NCBI GenBank assembly: GCA_018340375.1
Contig: JAFFJZ010000001.1
Location: 18,680,001-18,744,000 of the forward strand
Source: Gonatopus flavifemur
Lineage: Eukaryota; Arthropoda; Insecta; Hymenoptera; Dryinidae
Length of the DNA stretch: 64,000 bases
Direction: 5' to 3'
The notes beneath the pieces are model-generated. The model saw only the letters and a list, made by a program, of their open reading frames with translations, was not told where the DNA came from and did not search any database. The position numbers and the translations under genes were made by a program. Positions 12,731-22,490 of the stretch are shown here, piece after piece. How positions within the stretch are numbered: the stretch's first letter is position 1; each line of letters begins with the position of its first letter.

Positions 12731-13526
12731 AGTTCAAATCAATAATCATCAGCATTAGAGAATCGTTATGTTTACATTTGAATCAGACAACGTTCTCAAA
12801 ACAAAATCAAGAATTCGTGATATTAACTTGTACAAAGTATAATATGTTCCTCAACTCTGAAATAATTTATCAAAGCTTGGACATAATGATGAGGTTATTT
12901 TGATTCAAACGCTTTCAAAAATATGTGCAAATATGGAAATATCACTCGGATGTCGATCAAAAATTCAAAATTATCACTGAACATACTCATAATTACTAAT
13001 TCTTCATTTTGTCCCTCCAATTTCATCTATTAAATTCGCTCGTTCATAACAATTGTCGCCAATGATTTTTCATTTTAGATATCTCCCACAAACGAACAGC
13101 AAATACTGATCATTACTATACCATGCAATAAACAATGTATAAACTTACTTCAACTTCTTGAGAATTCTTCCATTGAACTAAATTTCCAATAATTCCAATC
13201 TTCCAGCGTCGTTGCGATGCGTCGTCACGTGTAGCACTTCTAAAGCACGTGTGAACAGTTGTGACACAAGTGAAACAGACGGAAACGAACTATTCCATTT
13301 CGCGAACAAGAAACGAAACAAGTATACGAGTGTACTTGATAGAGTTTTTCCAACGGTCTGCCCTGTTTGAAGTCAGTGCACACTGGAATATTTCTATTCT
13401 TTATTGTAATCATGAAAAAAAAAATCTTTTGGTTTTTACTTTAGCGCAGCTGAGTTCTTGAGATATTCAAGTTCAAAGTACTGCGCACATTCATATACGT
13501 AAAGAAAATGGGGTAACCCAAGTGAC
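12731..13526. other. AT-rich DNA, no gene seen
   Basis: Short frames only. No paired terminal repeats were found between the 12.7-kb palindrome and the SINE-like segment. Confidence 0.35.
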
Positions 13527-13620
13527 CGGCAGTGGCTTGAGTGGTAAAGTCGCCGCGTTTGGACCCAAAGGCCTGCGATCAAATCTGTTCGAAGTATTTT
13601 TTTTTCTCTCATTTTTTCTC
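13524..13620 (+). mobile_element. tRNA-derived SINE-like remnant
   Basis: TGGCTTGAGTGG (from about 13,532) fits the RNA polymerase III box A pattern and GATCAAATC fits box B. Their starts are 44 bases apart, as in a standard tRNA (positions 8 and 52). Between them is a plausible anticodon-arm hairpin (TTTGGACCCAAA). The acceptor and T stems do not pair convincingly, so it is not a working tRNA. A T-rich tail follows at 13,598. The most likely reading is the 5' head of a tRNA-derived SINE or a decayed tRNA copy. No second copy was found in the window. Confidence 0.5.
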
Positions 13621-14396
13621 TCATTTTCCCAATAATACATTCTTTCTGTAATCATATATCGTATCATTTATGATTAGAGAATTGTATTCTTTCTTTCAAG
13701 ATTGTATTTTCAGAAACAAGCATCATTGTGTATGAATGAATTATTTTGTTCAGCACAGGAGAAAGTATTTTTGCATTCGAATGAATGTGTTATTTCAATA
13801 AGGCGAGCTCAACATTTATAAATGTTATTAGTAGAATAACAAGTTTATTTGAATCAAAGAGAATTTTTTTCAGTCAAATGAATTTTTTCCGAGTGGAATA
13901 AAATTTTTATTTGCTCTCATTGAAATGGCATATTTATTTAAACCAAAAAAATACCCTCTTCTGTGCACAGAAAAGAATGTATTTATGAATAAAAAAGTAC
14001 AATCTTGGAAGAGAAAGAAACCCTGGTTAAAAAAATTCATAGAATCTGACGAAATGAAATTTAATTGGATTTGGTCGGAACATTGTTCAAGATTCAATCA
14101 TGGATTGAAATTTTCTAAGTTTTTTTTTCAATCACCGGTACATTATTTCAATTTTCATGTCCAATAACTTGAAAATTCAGTAACGAGTATTTGAATTCCT
14201 ATTTCAGTTCACGAGAATTGAAATTTCATTCACATATGTACATGAAAAGTACATGAAATTTCAAGACATTTTTAACAGTGTATATAGGTCAATGACACAA
14301 AAAAAAGTATCTTTTGTTTATCACCTCTTCCCAATGTTTAAAAACACCTGAGCGAAAAAAAAACTTTCGATACACAAAATAACGAAATAAAATTCA
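13621..14396. repeat. Dispersed repeat related to 45.15-45.36 kb
   Basis: The segment near 14,030-14,100 (ATAGAATCTGACGAAAT.AAATTTAAT then GGATTTGGTC.GAACATTG) recurs in the same orientation at 45,155-45,210, with related words continuing to 45,360. Near 14,200-14,280 it shares TACATGAAAA and ATTTCA words with 11.2 kb and 42.45 kb and ends AACAGTG/TA. A mosaic of old element fragments; the 75- and 80-codon frames here are shadows of it. Confidence 0.5.
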
Positions 14397-14397
14397 A

Positions 14398-14578
14398 ACG
14401 AGACAGGATTTTGATCCGGATCTGACGGGTTCTGTTTGGCTCTGTCTGGCAGTTCCATGAGTGTTCAAACTGATGTAGGTACAAATCAAACAATGTCAGA
14501 CAAACCTGTCAGATCTGGGTCAAAATGTTGTCCGGTCCTGTCAAATATTTTTGATGGGGGAAACAATGATAGCCAACC
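14398..14578. repeat. CTGTCTGG/CCTGTC-rich repeat
   Basis: Repeated words (GACAGGATTT, GTCTGGCAGTTCC, ACCTGTCAGATC, GTCCTGTCA) recall the patch at 42,610-42,720 (ACCAGACAGG, GTTCTGTTCGG). It is likely a dispersed repeat. The long plus frame over 14,436-14,900 runs through this, the 70-bp units and the element's left arm and is an artefact of their repetitive composition. Confidence 0.4.
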
Positions 14579-14696
14579 CAGGGCCTCTATAGGGCGTGGC
14601 TGGACATGCTCAAATTACAATACCTGGGCGAGACGATGGTGGCCCGCCCAGGGCCTCTACGGGGTGTGGCTAGGCATGCCCAAATTACAATACTTG
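14571..14696 (+). repeat. 70-bp tandem units, left part
   Basis: CAGGGCCTCTA..GGG.GTGGCT, ATGC.CAAATTACAATAC and GGCGAGACGATGGTGGC recur with a 70-bp period (GGGCCTCTA at 14,581 and 14,651). The array is interrupted at 14,697 by the ORF-bearing element and resumes in the same orientation at 15,716. Confidence 0.75.
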
Positions 14697-15717
14697 CACG
14701 GAAAAAAATTTACTGTTGCTGCAACAGGGGGCAGCCATGTTGCAGCAACAGGAAAAAATCCTGTTGCAGCAACCGAATTTTCCCGAAGCTGCAACAGGAG
14801 GCAGTCATGTTGCAGCAACAGGAGTAGTTTTGTAGCTGCGGCAATGTTACAAAATCCTTCATCATGGATAAATAGGCTTTATAACATGAATACAATATAA
14901 AATGAACAAAATACAAAGCTCTTATTTATTTCTTTTATGACTTTATTGCACTCTCAAATGTTCCAATATTGAATCACAGTAAATGTCTTGTTGCAATGTA
15001 ATCTAATCCTTTTTTTTTTCTCACAAGAAGACAAGGCCCAATATGAGGTAACAGGTTTTGTTTTCTAATATAATTACGATTATTATCAATTCGAACATTC
15101 CACGCATGGTAATGTTGATCAAATGCCATAATAGATATATAATTCAAAACAAAGTAAACATCATTTGCTACATTGTAAATTTTATAAATTTTTCCAAATT
15201 GAGGTCCTTCATTTTCATCAATATCTACTACTACTACAGTATCTAATTGATATCTATATCCATTATAGTCGATGTATTTCACAGCTTGGACATCGGATAT
15301 TTTAGTATTAGGGAAGTATTTCATTTTGTCTTCGTCACATTCTTCGCATTTTTCTTTGATAATATTATTTTCAAAGTTTTTGGCAATCGATACAGAAATC
15401 ATATTTAATTGGTCTCGAATAGCTATAGTGACTAATAAATTTTTGGTAGAAGATGTCACTGCAGGCATTCTTATATGTTTATTTTTTGACTCACATCTCA
15501 TGCGCCAAAAGCGAACCAAAAGTCCATTTTGAAGCATAAGTTCGTCGTAATGAGTCATAAAGTGCGATTTAAAGGTTAAATTTACTATTAAGTCGCAACA
15601 ACAATAGTAATCCTGTCACTGCAACAGGATTTTTTCCTGTTGTTGCGACATGGCTGCCTCCTGTTGCAGCTGCAGGAAAATCCTGTTGCTGCAACGGGAT
15701 TTTTTCCTGAGCGAGAC
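14697..15717. mobile_element. ORF-carrying CAC-type foldback element (1.02 kb)
   Basis: It starts CACGGAAAAAA after TG and ends TTTTTTCC before TG; the last GTG of the right tip is missing. Both arms consist of GCTGCAACAGG, GGCAGCCATG and TTGCAGCAACAGG words in inverted orientation (left 14,710-14,830, right 15,597-15,715), each arm itself partly palindromic. The flanking 70-bp units supply an empty-site comparison: uninterrupted units read ...AATACCTGGGCGAGAC, and here the left ends AATACTTG while the right resumes TGAGCGAGAC. That shows a 2-bp TG duplication. The core carries the minus-strand frame described below. Confidence 0.85.
14974..15558 (-). CDS. Transposon-linked protein, C-terminal part (194 aa)
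   Basis: This is the longest frame in the window; it lies between the arms of the foldback element and reads toward its left end. The frame stays open upstream of its ATG (NLTFKSHF precedes the methionine), so the start is nominal and the protein is 5'-truncated. Residues 1-27 (HYDELMLQNGLLVRFW then MRCESK) match, from memory, the pattern K-x-H-F...HYP...GPLvrfWxMRFE(A/S)KH of an uncharacterised transposon-associated family in arthropods, cnidarians and fish. Residues 97-155 (YNGYRYQLDTVVV, then PQFGKIYKI, FDQHYHAWNV) and the end YIATRHLL match the rest of that domain order. Several usually conserved residues are changed (P to D, RFE to RCE). Function unknown; possibly an accessory protein of an En/Spm-like transposon. 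Intact over 194 codons, which argues for recent activity or capture. Confidence 0.65.
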   Translation of the reverse strand: MTHYDELMLQNGLLVRFWRMRCESKNKHIRMPAVTSSTKNLLVTIAIRDQLNMISVSIAKNFENNIIKEKCEECDEDKMKYFPNTKISDVQAVKYIDYNGYRYQLDTVVVVDIDENEGPQFGKIYKIYNVANDVYFVLNYISIMAFDQHYHAWNVRIDNNRNYIRKQNLLPHIGPCLLVRKKKGLDYIATRHLL

Positions 15718-15900
15718 AATGGTGGCTTGCCCAGGGCCTATATGGGCTGTGGGTGGGCATCCCTAGATTGATATATCCGCGGAGTACACTAGCAACCTCA
15801 ACTGGGGCCCTCATGGGTCGTGGATGGGAAATCCTTATATTGAATGCCCAAGTTATACCCTTATGGGGCCCGGACATACCTTAGGATGCCCAGGATTGAT
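15716..15900 (+). repeat. 70-bp tandem units, right part, degenerating
   Basis: GAGCGAGACAATGGTGGC..GCCCAGGGCCTATA continues the left array, followed by increasingly diverged GGGGCCCTCATGGG and GGGGCCCGGACATAC words up to about 15,890. Confidence 0.65.
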
Positions 15901-15950
15901 TTCCACACGCGTTCAATATGACGCTTTGAAGAATCACAATTGATCAAACT

Positions 15951-16219
15951 GCACTAAGAAAACAGATATCTTGAAAAATACCATAATTTATGGATTCTCA
16001 GCGCTGGTCTGACCCGAGTCGGAATATTCACTTGCATGAATCTCTAAAAGTACCATAATTTCTTGGACTTTTTGAAATAAGTATGGTACCTTCCGTATAA
16101 AAGTCCAAGACATTATGGTACTTTTAGAGGTTTTTTCAGGTAAATATTTAGACTCGGTCAGACCAGCGCAGAAAATCCATAAATTATGGTACTTTTTAAG
16201 ATACCTTTTTCTCCGTGTG
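15951..16219. mobile_element. CAC-type hairpin MITE, family A copy 1 (269 bp)
   Basis: It starts CACTAAGAAAACAGATATC after TG and ends TTTTTCTCCGTG before TG. The arms carry ACCATAATTTATGGATT, CAGCGCTGGTCTGACC and AAAGTACCATAATTTCTTGG with their reverse complements, giving an almost complete hairpin. A closely similar copy lies at 42,174-42,443 in the same orientation. No coding content. Confidence 0.92.
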
Positions 16220-16374
16220 TGTGAGAAGAAAATTCTAACACATTGTACATGAAATTTTTGGGTTACTAATTTCAAATTTTATATCAACGGAATTCATGAT
16301 TCTACAACAAATGGAACAGCTGAAAAGATGGAATGATTCTAAATTTGTTGATTTTCTATTCGTTGCACTGGTGA

Positions 16375-18010
16375 GAAAAATTTCACTGAAAATCTTCGAA
16401 TCTCACTGAACAATTCTGAAACACTCTTGTTTATTGGACTCATTTTCTTCATTGAAAATTTTTCTGAATATCCATGCAGGGTCCTCCCAGCCATTCAAAG
16501 TCAGGGAACGTCAGAGATTGTTTTCAAAATGCCCCAATTAGTCAGGGAAATCCATTTAAATTTATAAAAAGTCAGGGAAAATGGAAACATTTGATTTCAG
16601 CAGAAAATTTTCAAACAGCAATGTCCACTTGTGTATTTTTTACCCAGCCAGCACAAATGATCAATTTGAATTCATAAAGACTTCCAAAAAACCTTTTGAA
16701 TAGTCCCCGTTATGCGACCAATGATGAATTCAATAAGAATTCAAGATGACAACGTATTAAATGCTCGCAGAATTCATCATAAAATCTCGATATGAATTCC
16801 TTCTGAACATTGAGTTGTTCATCAGGAGTTCGTTAAGAATTCAAAATATGTGTTCATAATAAGTACATATTCATAAGCATAACGAGAACTCTCGTGCTGT
16901 ATGGGTGGAGTATGAATTTTATCAACTTGCAATTTTGTTTGCAAATACCATTCCTTTGGTGTGGTCCAAAACCCGATGTTATAAGAATAAGTATTCACAA
17001 TTGATCTATCAACTGCGCTTTATTTGAATTCGTAGATCACCTTCAAATGCTTCAAAAGTGCAATACCATTTAAGGGCGTATCCAAAAATTCACTACCTTG
17101 ATTAATAATAAATTACATGCCTAGAATTGCGCATTGCCGCAAACCTTAAGTGGATACTAACGCATAGGTGGCTCCATCTGGTGACATTTTTTCCGCACAA
17201 AATATTCGAAACTGAACCCATAAAAAAGTCTGAAATGTTTAGGGATCAATCTTTGAAGGTTTATCTAGGTCTGTACAGCGCCGGATTTTTGAATTTTGGA
17301 AAAACAAACGATTCATTTTATGCAAATATTAATAGAAGTTCAAGAGACTTCATCAATAAAAAAAATCGGAGTTGATATATATTTTTTTTCATGTATATTT
17401 TGTATGTCAACATAATATCAACATACAAAACCTCGGGTTGTATTTGACGATAAAAAATTCAATAAACTCCAGTAATACCGAACTGTAAAAAAGTGTTGAT
17501 ATTCTAAGATAGCATTTTGTATTCTTGAATGTCTGGGAACATTGAACTTTTCCAGAGTTGTTCATGAATTCGTCAATTCGAGAAGAGTTTTTGAGGAATT
17601 CTTTGCCTGTTCCCGGAAAAGGATTCCCTAGTGAAGAAATTTCATAGAACTTCATGTCAAGATTTGGCTCTATGCAAATTTACATAAAATTTCTATAGAA
17701 CTTCGACGAATAATTTTTCTCTCCATGACTTCCTATCGATTTTTCTATAGAAATTTCATACAGTTTCCATAGATTCAAATCTTGACATGAGATTCTATAA
17801 AATCTTCTCGATAGGGTTCTGCGTGTGTTATCTGGGTATACTTATGCGAGAGTCAGGGAAAATTTTGAACATGGTCAGTGAAAGTCAGGAACGATCAGAG
17901 AAAATGACTCTCCAAATTTTGAGAGGACTTTGCTATGGATATCTCTGAAAAACTGTTCACTGAAAAGCTCTGAAATTTTCAGAGATTTTTAGGGAAATTT
18001 TTTCACCAGG
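16375..18010. mobile_element. Possible composite element with nested insertions (1.6 kb)
   Basis: CACTGGTGAGAAAAATTTCA at 16,375 is mirrored by GAAATTTTTTCACCAG ending near 18,010. GTCAGGGAA words cluster just inside each end (16,500-16,580 and 17,850-17,890). The interior includes GAATTC-rich sequence (16,660-16,850) and the separate foldback at 17,626-17,816. The outer pairing is less exact than for the short MITEs, so the boundaries are tentative. Confidence 0.4.
17626..17816. mobile_element. Foldback element nested in the 16.4-18.0 kb unit
   Basis: Left CCCTAGTGAAGAAATTTCAT and CTTCATGTCAAGATTTGG pair with right CAAATCTTGACATGAGA and AATCTTCTCGATAGGG. Inner arms TTTCTATAGAA also pair. 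The ends differ from the CAC family (CCCTA...TAGGG). Confidence 0.7.
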
Positions 18011-18212
18011 ATATATTTTCAAATTCAACTTTAGGATCTTCAAATTCACTTTGAACATAAAAATTCATGGTATCATGGCTACATTGTTGCTGACTGAGAC
18101 GTTTCCAGGCGCTACAGTTTGATTTTGTATTCCAAAAAGAAAGAAATTCGGGGTGGATTGAAATATTTCTAAGTTACGAAAAAGATAATTCAATAAAACG
18201 CCCTGTGACTTT

Positions 18213-18512
18213 TCTCAGAGAAAAAAAGTTGCTGAAACAGTAAACCTCGAAGATTTGCTTTGCTGATATGGCAAAACTTTTTGCTGAATTAGCAAATAAT
18301 TTGCTGTCACAGCAAAAATCTTGCTCTTTTAACAAGCGCTTGCCATTCAGCAATCCGAGATTGTAGATATACAGACAACTAGGAAATTTTGCTGAATTGG
18401 CAAATATCTTGCTAAAATAGCAGAATATTTGCTGTAACAGCAACCGTTTTGCTAATTTAGCAAAGCAGATTTTTCGAAATCGCTTTTTCAGCAAGAATTC
18501 TTCTCTGCGTGT
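18213..18512. mobile_element. TTGCTG/CAGCAA-rich hairpin MITE (~300 bp)
   Basis: The left tip CTCAGAGAAAAAAAGTTGCTG pairs loosely with the right tip CAGCAAGAATTCTTCTCTGCGTG. The body is a series of TTGCTGAATTAGCAAA-type words in both orientations. The GAGAA/TTCTC...GTG ends place it near the CAC family, but the left CAC is lost. The 106-codon minus frame over 18,174-18,494 is a by-product. Confidence 0.65.
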
Positions 18513-21480
18513 TTGTGTTAGGTTTCATATGAAAATTCCCTACGGTGTAGAGAAAAACTTGTGAAAACCCAGTTTTAAACCGACTCAATAAAACGGTGTT
18601 GGCTGAAGTTTTTCTTTAAAACACCGTTACAAGCCTCGTAAATCACTAAAGCATTTCCACGAAGAATTCCAAAACACATCAAATGACGAACAGAACAGAA
18701 AGAAGCAAACTTTGAGCGTCAATTTTGAGCGCACTTTCTCGCTCCTCCACAGCATAAAATAATACATCAAACCTCGTCCACTACAGAAAAATATAAAGAT
18801 TTAATTACAATTTTTCAATCTTCCTTGAGTCAATGAGATGTGATGTATTATTCCGTCCTGTAGTGAAGTGGAAAAGTGCGTCATCTTACCCTGATTCACT
18901 CTAATTCGCTTTGAAACAAATGGAATTTATTTTTCCACTATCAACAAACATCGGACAAAATTTTCAGTCGAACGATATTCTCCTCAGACGTACGCACATA
19001 ATGTACACAAGGATTACATATAGATTATATCTGAATTATATATGAGTCGCATATGGCCGTTTCCCCACACTGATCCCGATTCTATAATACTGTGTGATCC
19101 TGCGTAACTTTTTCACTTGGGAAAATAGATCAGTGAAACGTTAAGATGCGAGGGGATATTGAAGACACTGAAAGCAGACGGGATCCAAAGGAAAAACGAG
19201 ATGAAAGGAGAACAAAGTTAAAGTACAATAAACAGAGAATATAGGACGTGGGGAGCTGTATTTACGAGGAGATCAAAAAATTCATCAGGGAAAAGCGGTC
19301 ATGGATGATCGTACGATGTGCTATTACGAACCTATACGTAGGATTACATTAACATTTTCTAATAAATTATAAAGTCCATATATATACATATGCTTTCTCA
19401 AGTGAATAATTTGCTGCTTTGGGTCGAATATAAATTGGAAATAGTTATTATGAGGTCGCGTGTTGTTGAGTGCATTAAAAAAAAAAAACAGTTAAAAATG
19501 TTTCGTATCCCCTTCGCAGATGATTTGACAATTGGTATTGTCTGGATTATTACCTCCTGCTGAACATTCACGAATCGAACAATCGTTTGTCTGAATCATC
19601 GGTAATCATTGTTTCTTTACGGTCATGTGAATCATAAATTATCACTAATAACGATAAATTCAGTTCATTGAAAGATAGCATTACTCATACAAACATCGAT
19701 GTAGTTATTTATAATGTACCTCATTGTACATACTTTTCTCCATAATTGTACATCGGATTCTTCAACATTTTTCAAAATCATTCGTGTACAGTGTATGAAA
19801 AAAAGAATTGGTTCTTTTTCGAAACATAACGTGTGCTTCTTAGGCTAAAATCGTTGAGTCTTTTATACAATATGAAACCTTTGAGTTAATAAATATTCTT
19901 TATGAATCTTGTATATGGTGATCGTATGAAAATTTGAATGTGTTTTGGAATTTTCCATCTGGAGATTGTATAAAAGTTGCATAGATTCATCGCATCTTTT
20001 TGAAACTTGTTTCTGAAGGTTGAATAAAGACCATCAACGCGGCTAAAAATGATGCATGGCATTCTCCAGTTCGTTTCAAGGCCTAACTAAAACTTGGGAC
20101 CAGGAGGAGCCTCATCAGACCATCGTCAGACCCTCATGTGACCCAAGGAATGCCACAAATCAGTCATTTCTAACCGGGAATAGCTTTTTGATATTTTCCA
20201 TTTTTTTACAAGTCACCTTGACTACTTTTTGAAAACTCATAAATACCTGAGGAATTCAAGTTTCTAGGATAGAGGCTACTGAAAACTTTGCAAAGAATCA
20301 CAAATTTGAGCCAAACTCTTCGAATACGATAAAAGATTTTAAAAGATCCTTCAAGACTTATTCTTCATCTCGACTTCATAGTCAAAACTAATTTCAATGA
20401 CATCATTGAATCAAGTACCTCAATGTACACTAATCTTCGTACTTCGTTATGAATGTTTTCAATGCCAACGGCAGTGATTTATGCAGTTAACAAGCATATG
20501 ATTTAATAGAGAAAAAGAATGAATCGCTCTGATATGAATTTACAATTGTCGAAATTATAACAATACAAACAATCAATATACTAGAATATTCTTGACAAAT
20601 CGTAGATACGAAGACAATTTGGAAATGAATTCAATTCTATCTTCCTTCTCCACCTTTTTTTCTTCCCTTCTTATTCTATCGATACGAAACATAATTTATC
20701 AATTGAAATTTCATTGATACTCGGCGTTCTTATCATACCAACCTATCTTTACGAGATGAAACGGTTAAGGGAAACTTTCGTAGGCTGGACCGACCTTGAA
20801 AATCATCCCCAAACTGGGATAAGAGTCGGAGTTCCCTTGGGGACCGAACCTACCTCAACCAGATCGATACAAGGTAGCCAGCCTCATGCTTTCTTTTGCT
20901 CCCCACGTCACGCATGGTTCTATTTTTGGCCCTGAACTTGACAATGGTCTCGATTTGTTTACATCATTTCTTCTCTTCCAAAAGCAAAGATATATCAGTG
21001 GGTGTCCGAAATTAATATATCTCTCTTACGAATTTAACAACAACGTCAATTTAACTGATATTGATTCGCTCAATCAATGTCACGATAAATTCACGAGTTC
21101 GCGTTTTTACGATTGCAACATTTTTTTATCTTATCTGAATTTTTCATTAATCCTCGTTCGATGGTACACAAGTTTCATTTGAAGAATTCAAATGTATTTT
21201 GAAGATGTAATACTGATAATTCATTATCAGAGAGAATTCAAACACGAATATTATTATGATTATTTCATTGTTTTTCTCAGAAAAAGTACTAACAAAGTTA
21301 TTTACAGAGTATTCTAGTATCTAGATGAATGAAATAATACTTGAGTATCGAACTGCGTAATCATTCAATGTGGATTCGTTATTGTACGAGTACCATCCAC
21401 TCGCGCGTATAACATGAATATTGGAAATTGATTATGTGATTAATTATCGGGACTTGTTGATGATTCAAGCCGATAACCGA
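18513..21480. other. Repeat-poor AT-rich DNA, no gene recognised
   Basis: A small hairpin with AACGGTGT/ACACCGTT words lies at 18,542-18,625. A moderately GC-richer stretch at 20,750-20,940 contains a 73-codon plus frame (from 20,714) that I do not recognise and do not call as a gene. Confidence 0.4.
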
Positions 21481-22490
21481 GAAAAATAATGAAAAAAAAA
21501 GAGGGGGAAATGGAAACGAAGGGTTGTATCTCTGATGCTTCTCATCAGCAGGGAATCTTATATTTTCTTTTATTTCCTCCCTCGTCGCGAGAAAGTGAAA
21601 GGATATAGAAATAATAATTGTTGTTACATCGCAAAGTCAAAACTCTTCACGGTGTAAGAAAAACACGATGCGGGAGATGAAATGAAAGAGTTAGAGAGAG
21701 GGAGACTGGAGGAATCAACGGTGCAATATGGTGATAGAAAGCGAACGGGTGTTAAAGGGGAAAGGGGATAGAAGAAGCTACGCTTAAGAGGTTTTCATGA
21801 TACATCTGACGGGCAGGGGGAGAGAATAGATTAGAGATGAACGTCAGAGTTTGCGAGCAGAGAATCGAGGGTGTTTTGAGGAAACTCTGAGGAGAAGTGG
21901 GTGCGAAATGTTGTTGGAAACTATAAAAAAATTTTAACCGACCGATACAATCTGGGAGAAGAAAGGAAGAAATTCTGTTGGAAGAGGAAATTGTAGTACG
22001 GGAGCGCAAGGGAGGACGAGAGGACACGTCGGCATCGTACGCAAGTCCAAAAATAATCCATAGGATGGGAACGGTGTGAATGTTACCAAGGCGTTTAAAG
22101 GGAAAAAGGGATGAGGAAGAGATGAAGAGGATAGACAAGTTTAGGTTATAGAATGAGATAAAGGCAGGTAGATGCTGCAAAAAAGCGAAAGACAGTAGGG
22201 ATAGAATGTATAAGCGGAAAGTAGAGATCTGAGACCATGTATTTCAAAAAGGTACTGAAACGGAGGAGGAGGAGGAGGAGAAGGAGGAGAAGAAAGAAAG
22301 CTTATCCATCGATAGGCTGAGGAAGATTTCGTACAAGAGCAAAAGGGGGAGTTGCGTCTAAAAAGTTGAAAGTGACAAGAGGAGGGTTCCCAGGAGGAAA
22401 TGAAGAGATGAGCTGAGAATATAAAAAAAAAGAAAGAAAGAAACGAAAGAAAGAGAACATAAAAGGAAAACGTAGTTTTAGAAATTGAAG
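21480..22490. other. Purine-rich kilobase (G+A on the plus strand)
   Basis: The plus strand is strongly biased to G and A, with a (GGA)n/(GAAAGA)n core at 22,262-22,290 and 22,428-22,455. The skew removes stop codons from the minus strand and explains the two overlapping serine/phenylalanine/proline-rich minus frames (21,752-22,180 and 22,141-22,494), which I therefore do not call genes. Confidence 0.6.

Noticed and set aside
13532..13600. Functional tRNA gene
   Set aside because: Box A/B spacing is right but the acceptor and T stems do not pair, so at most a SINE head or pseudo-tRNA.
14436..14900. 154-codon plus frame
   Set aside because: It runs through the CTGTCTGG repeat, the 70-bp units and the left arm of the foldback element; its composition (repeated VAATG and similar) is that of the repeats, not a protein.
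16125..16145. TTTTTTCAG/GTAAAT in the family A MITE as a ratchet site
   Set aside because: It is part of the MITE arm (also at 42,360), so its presence is explained by the element; the donor half is weak.
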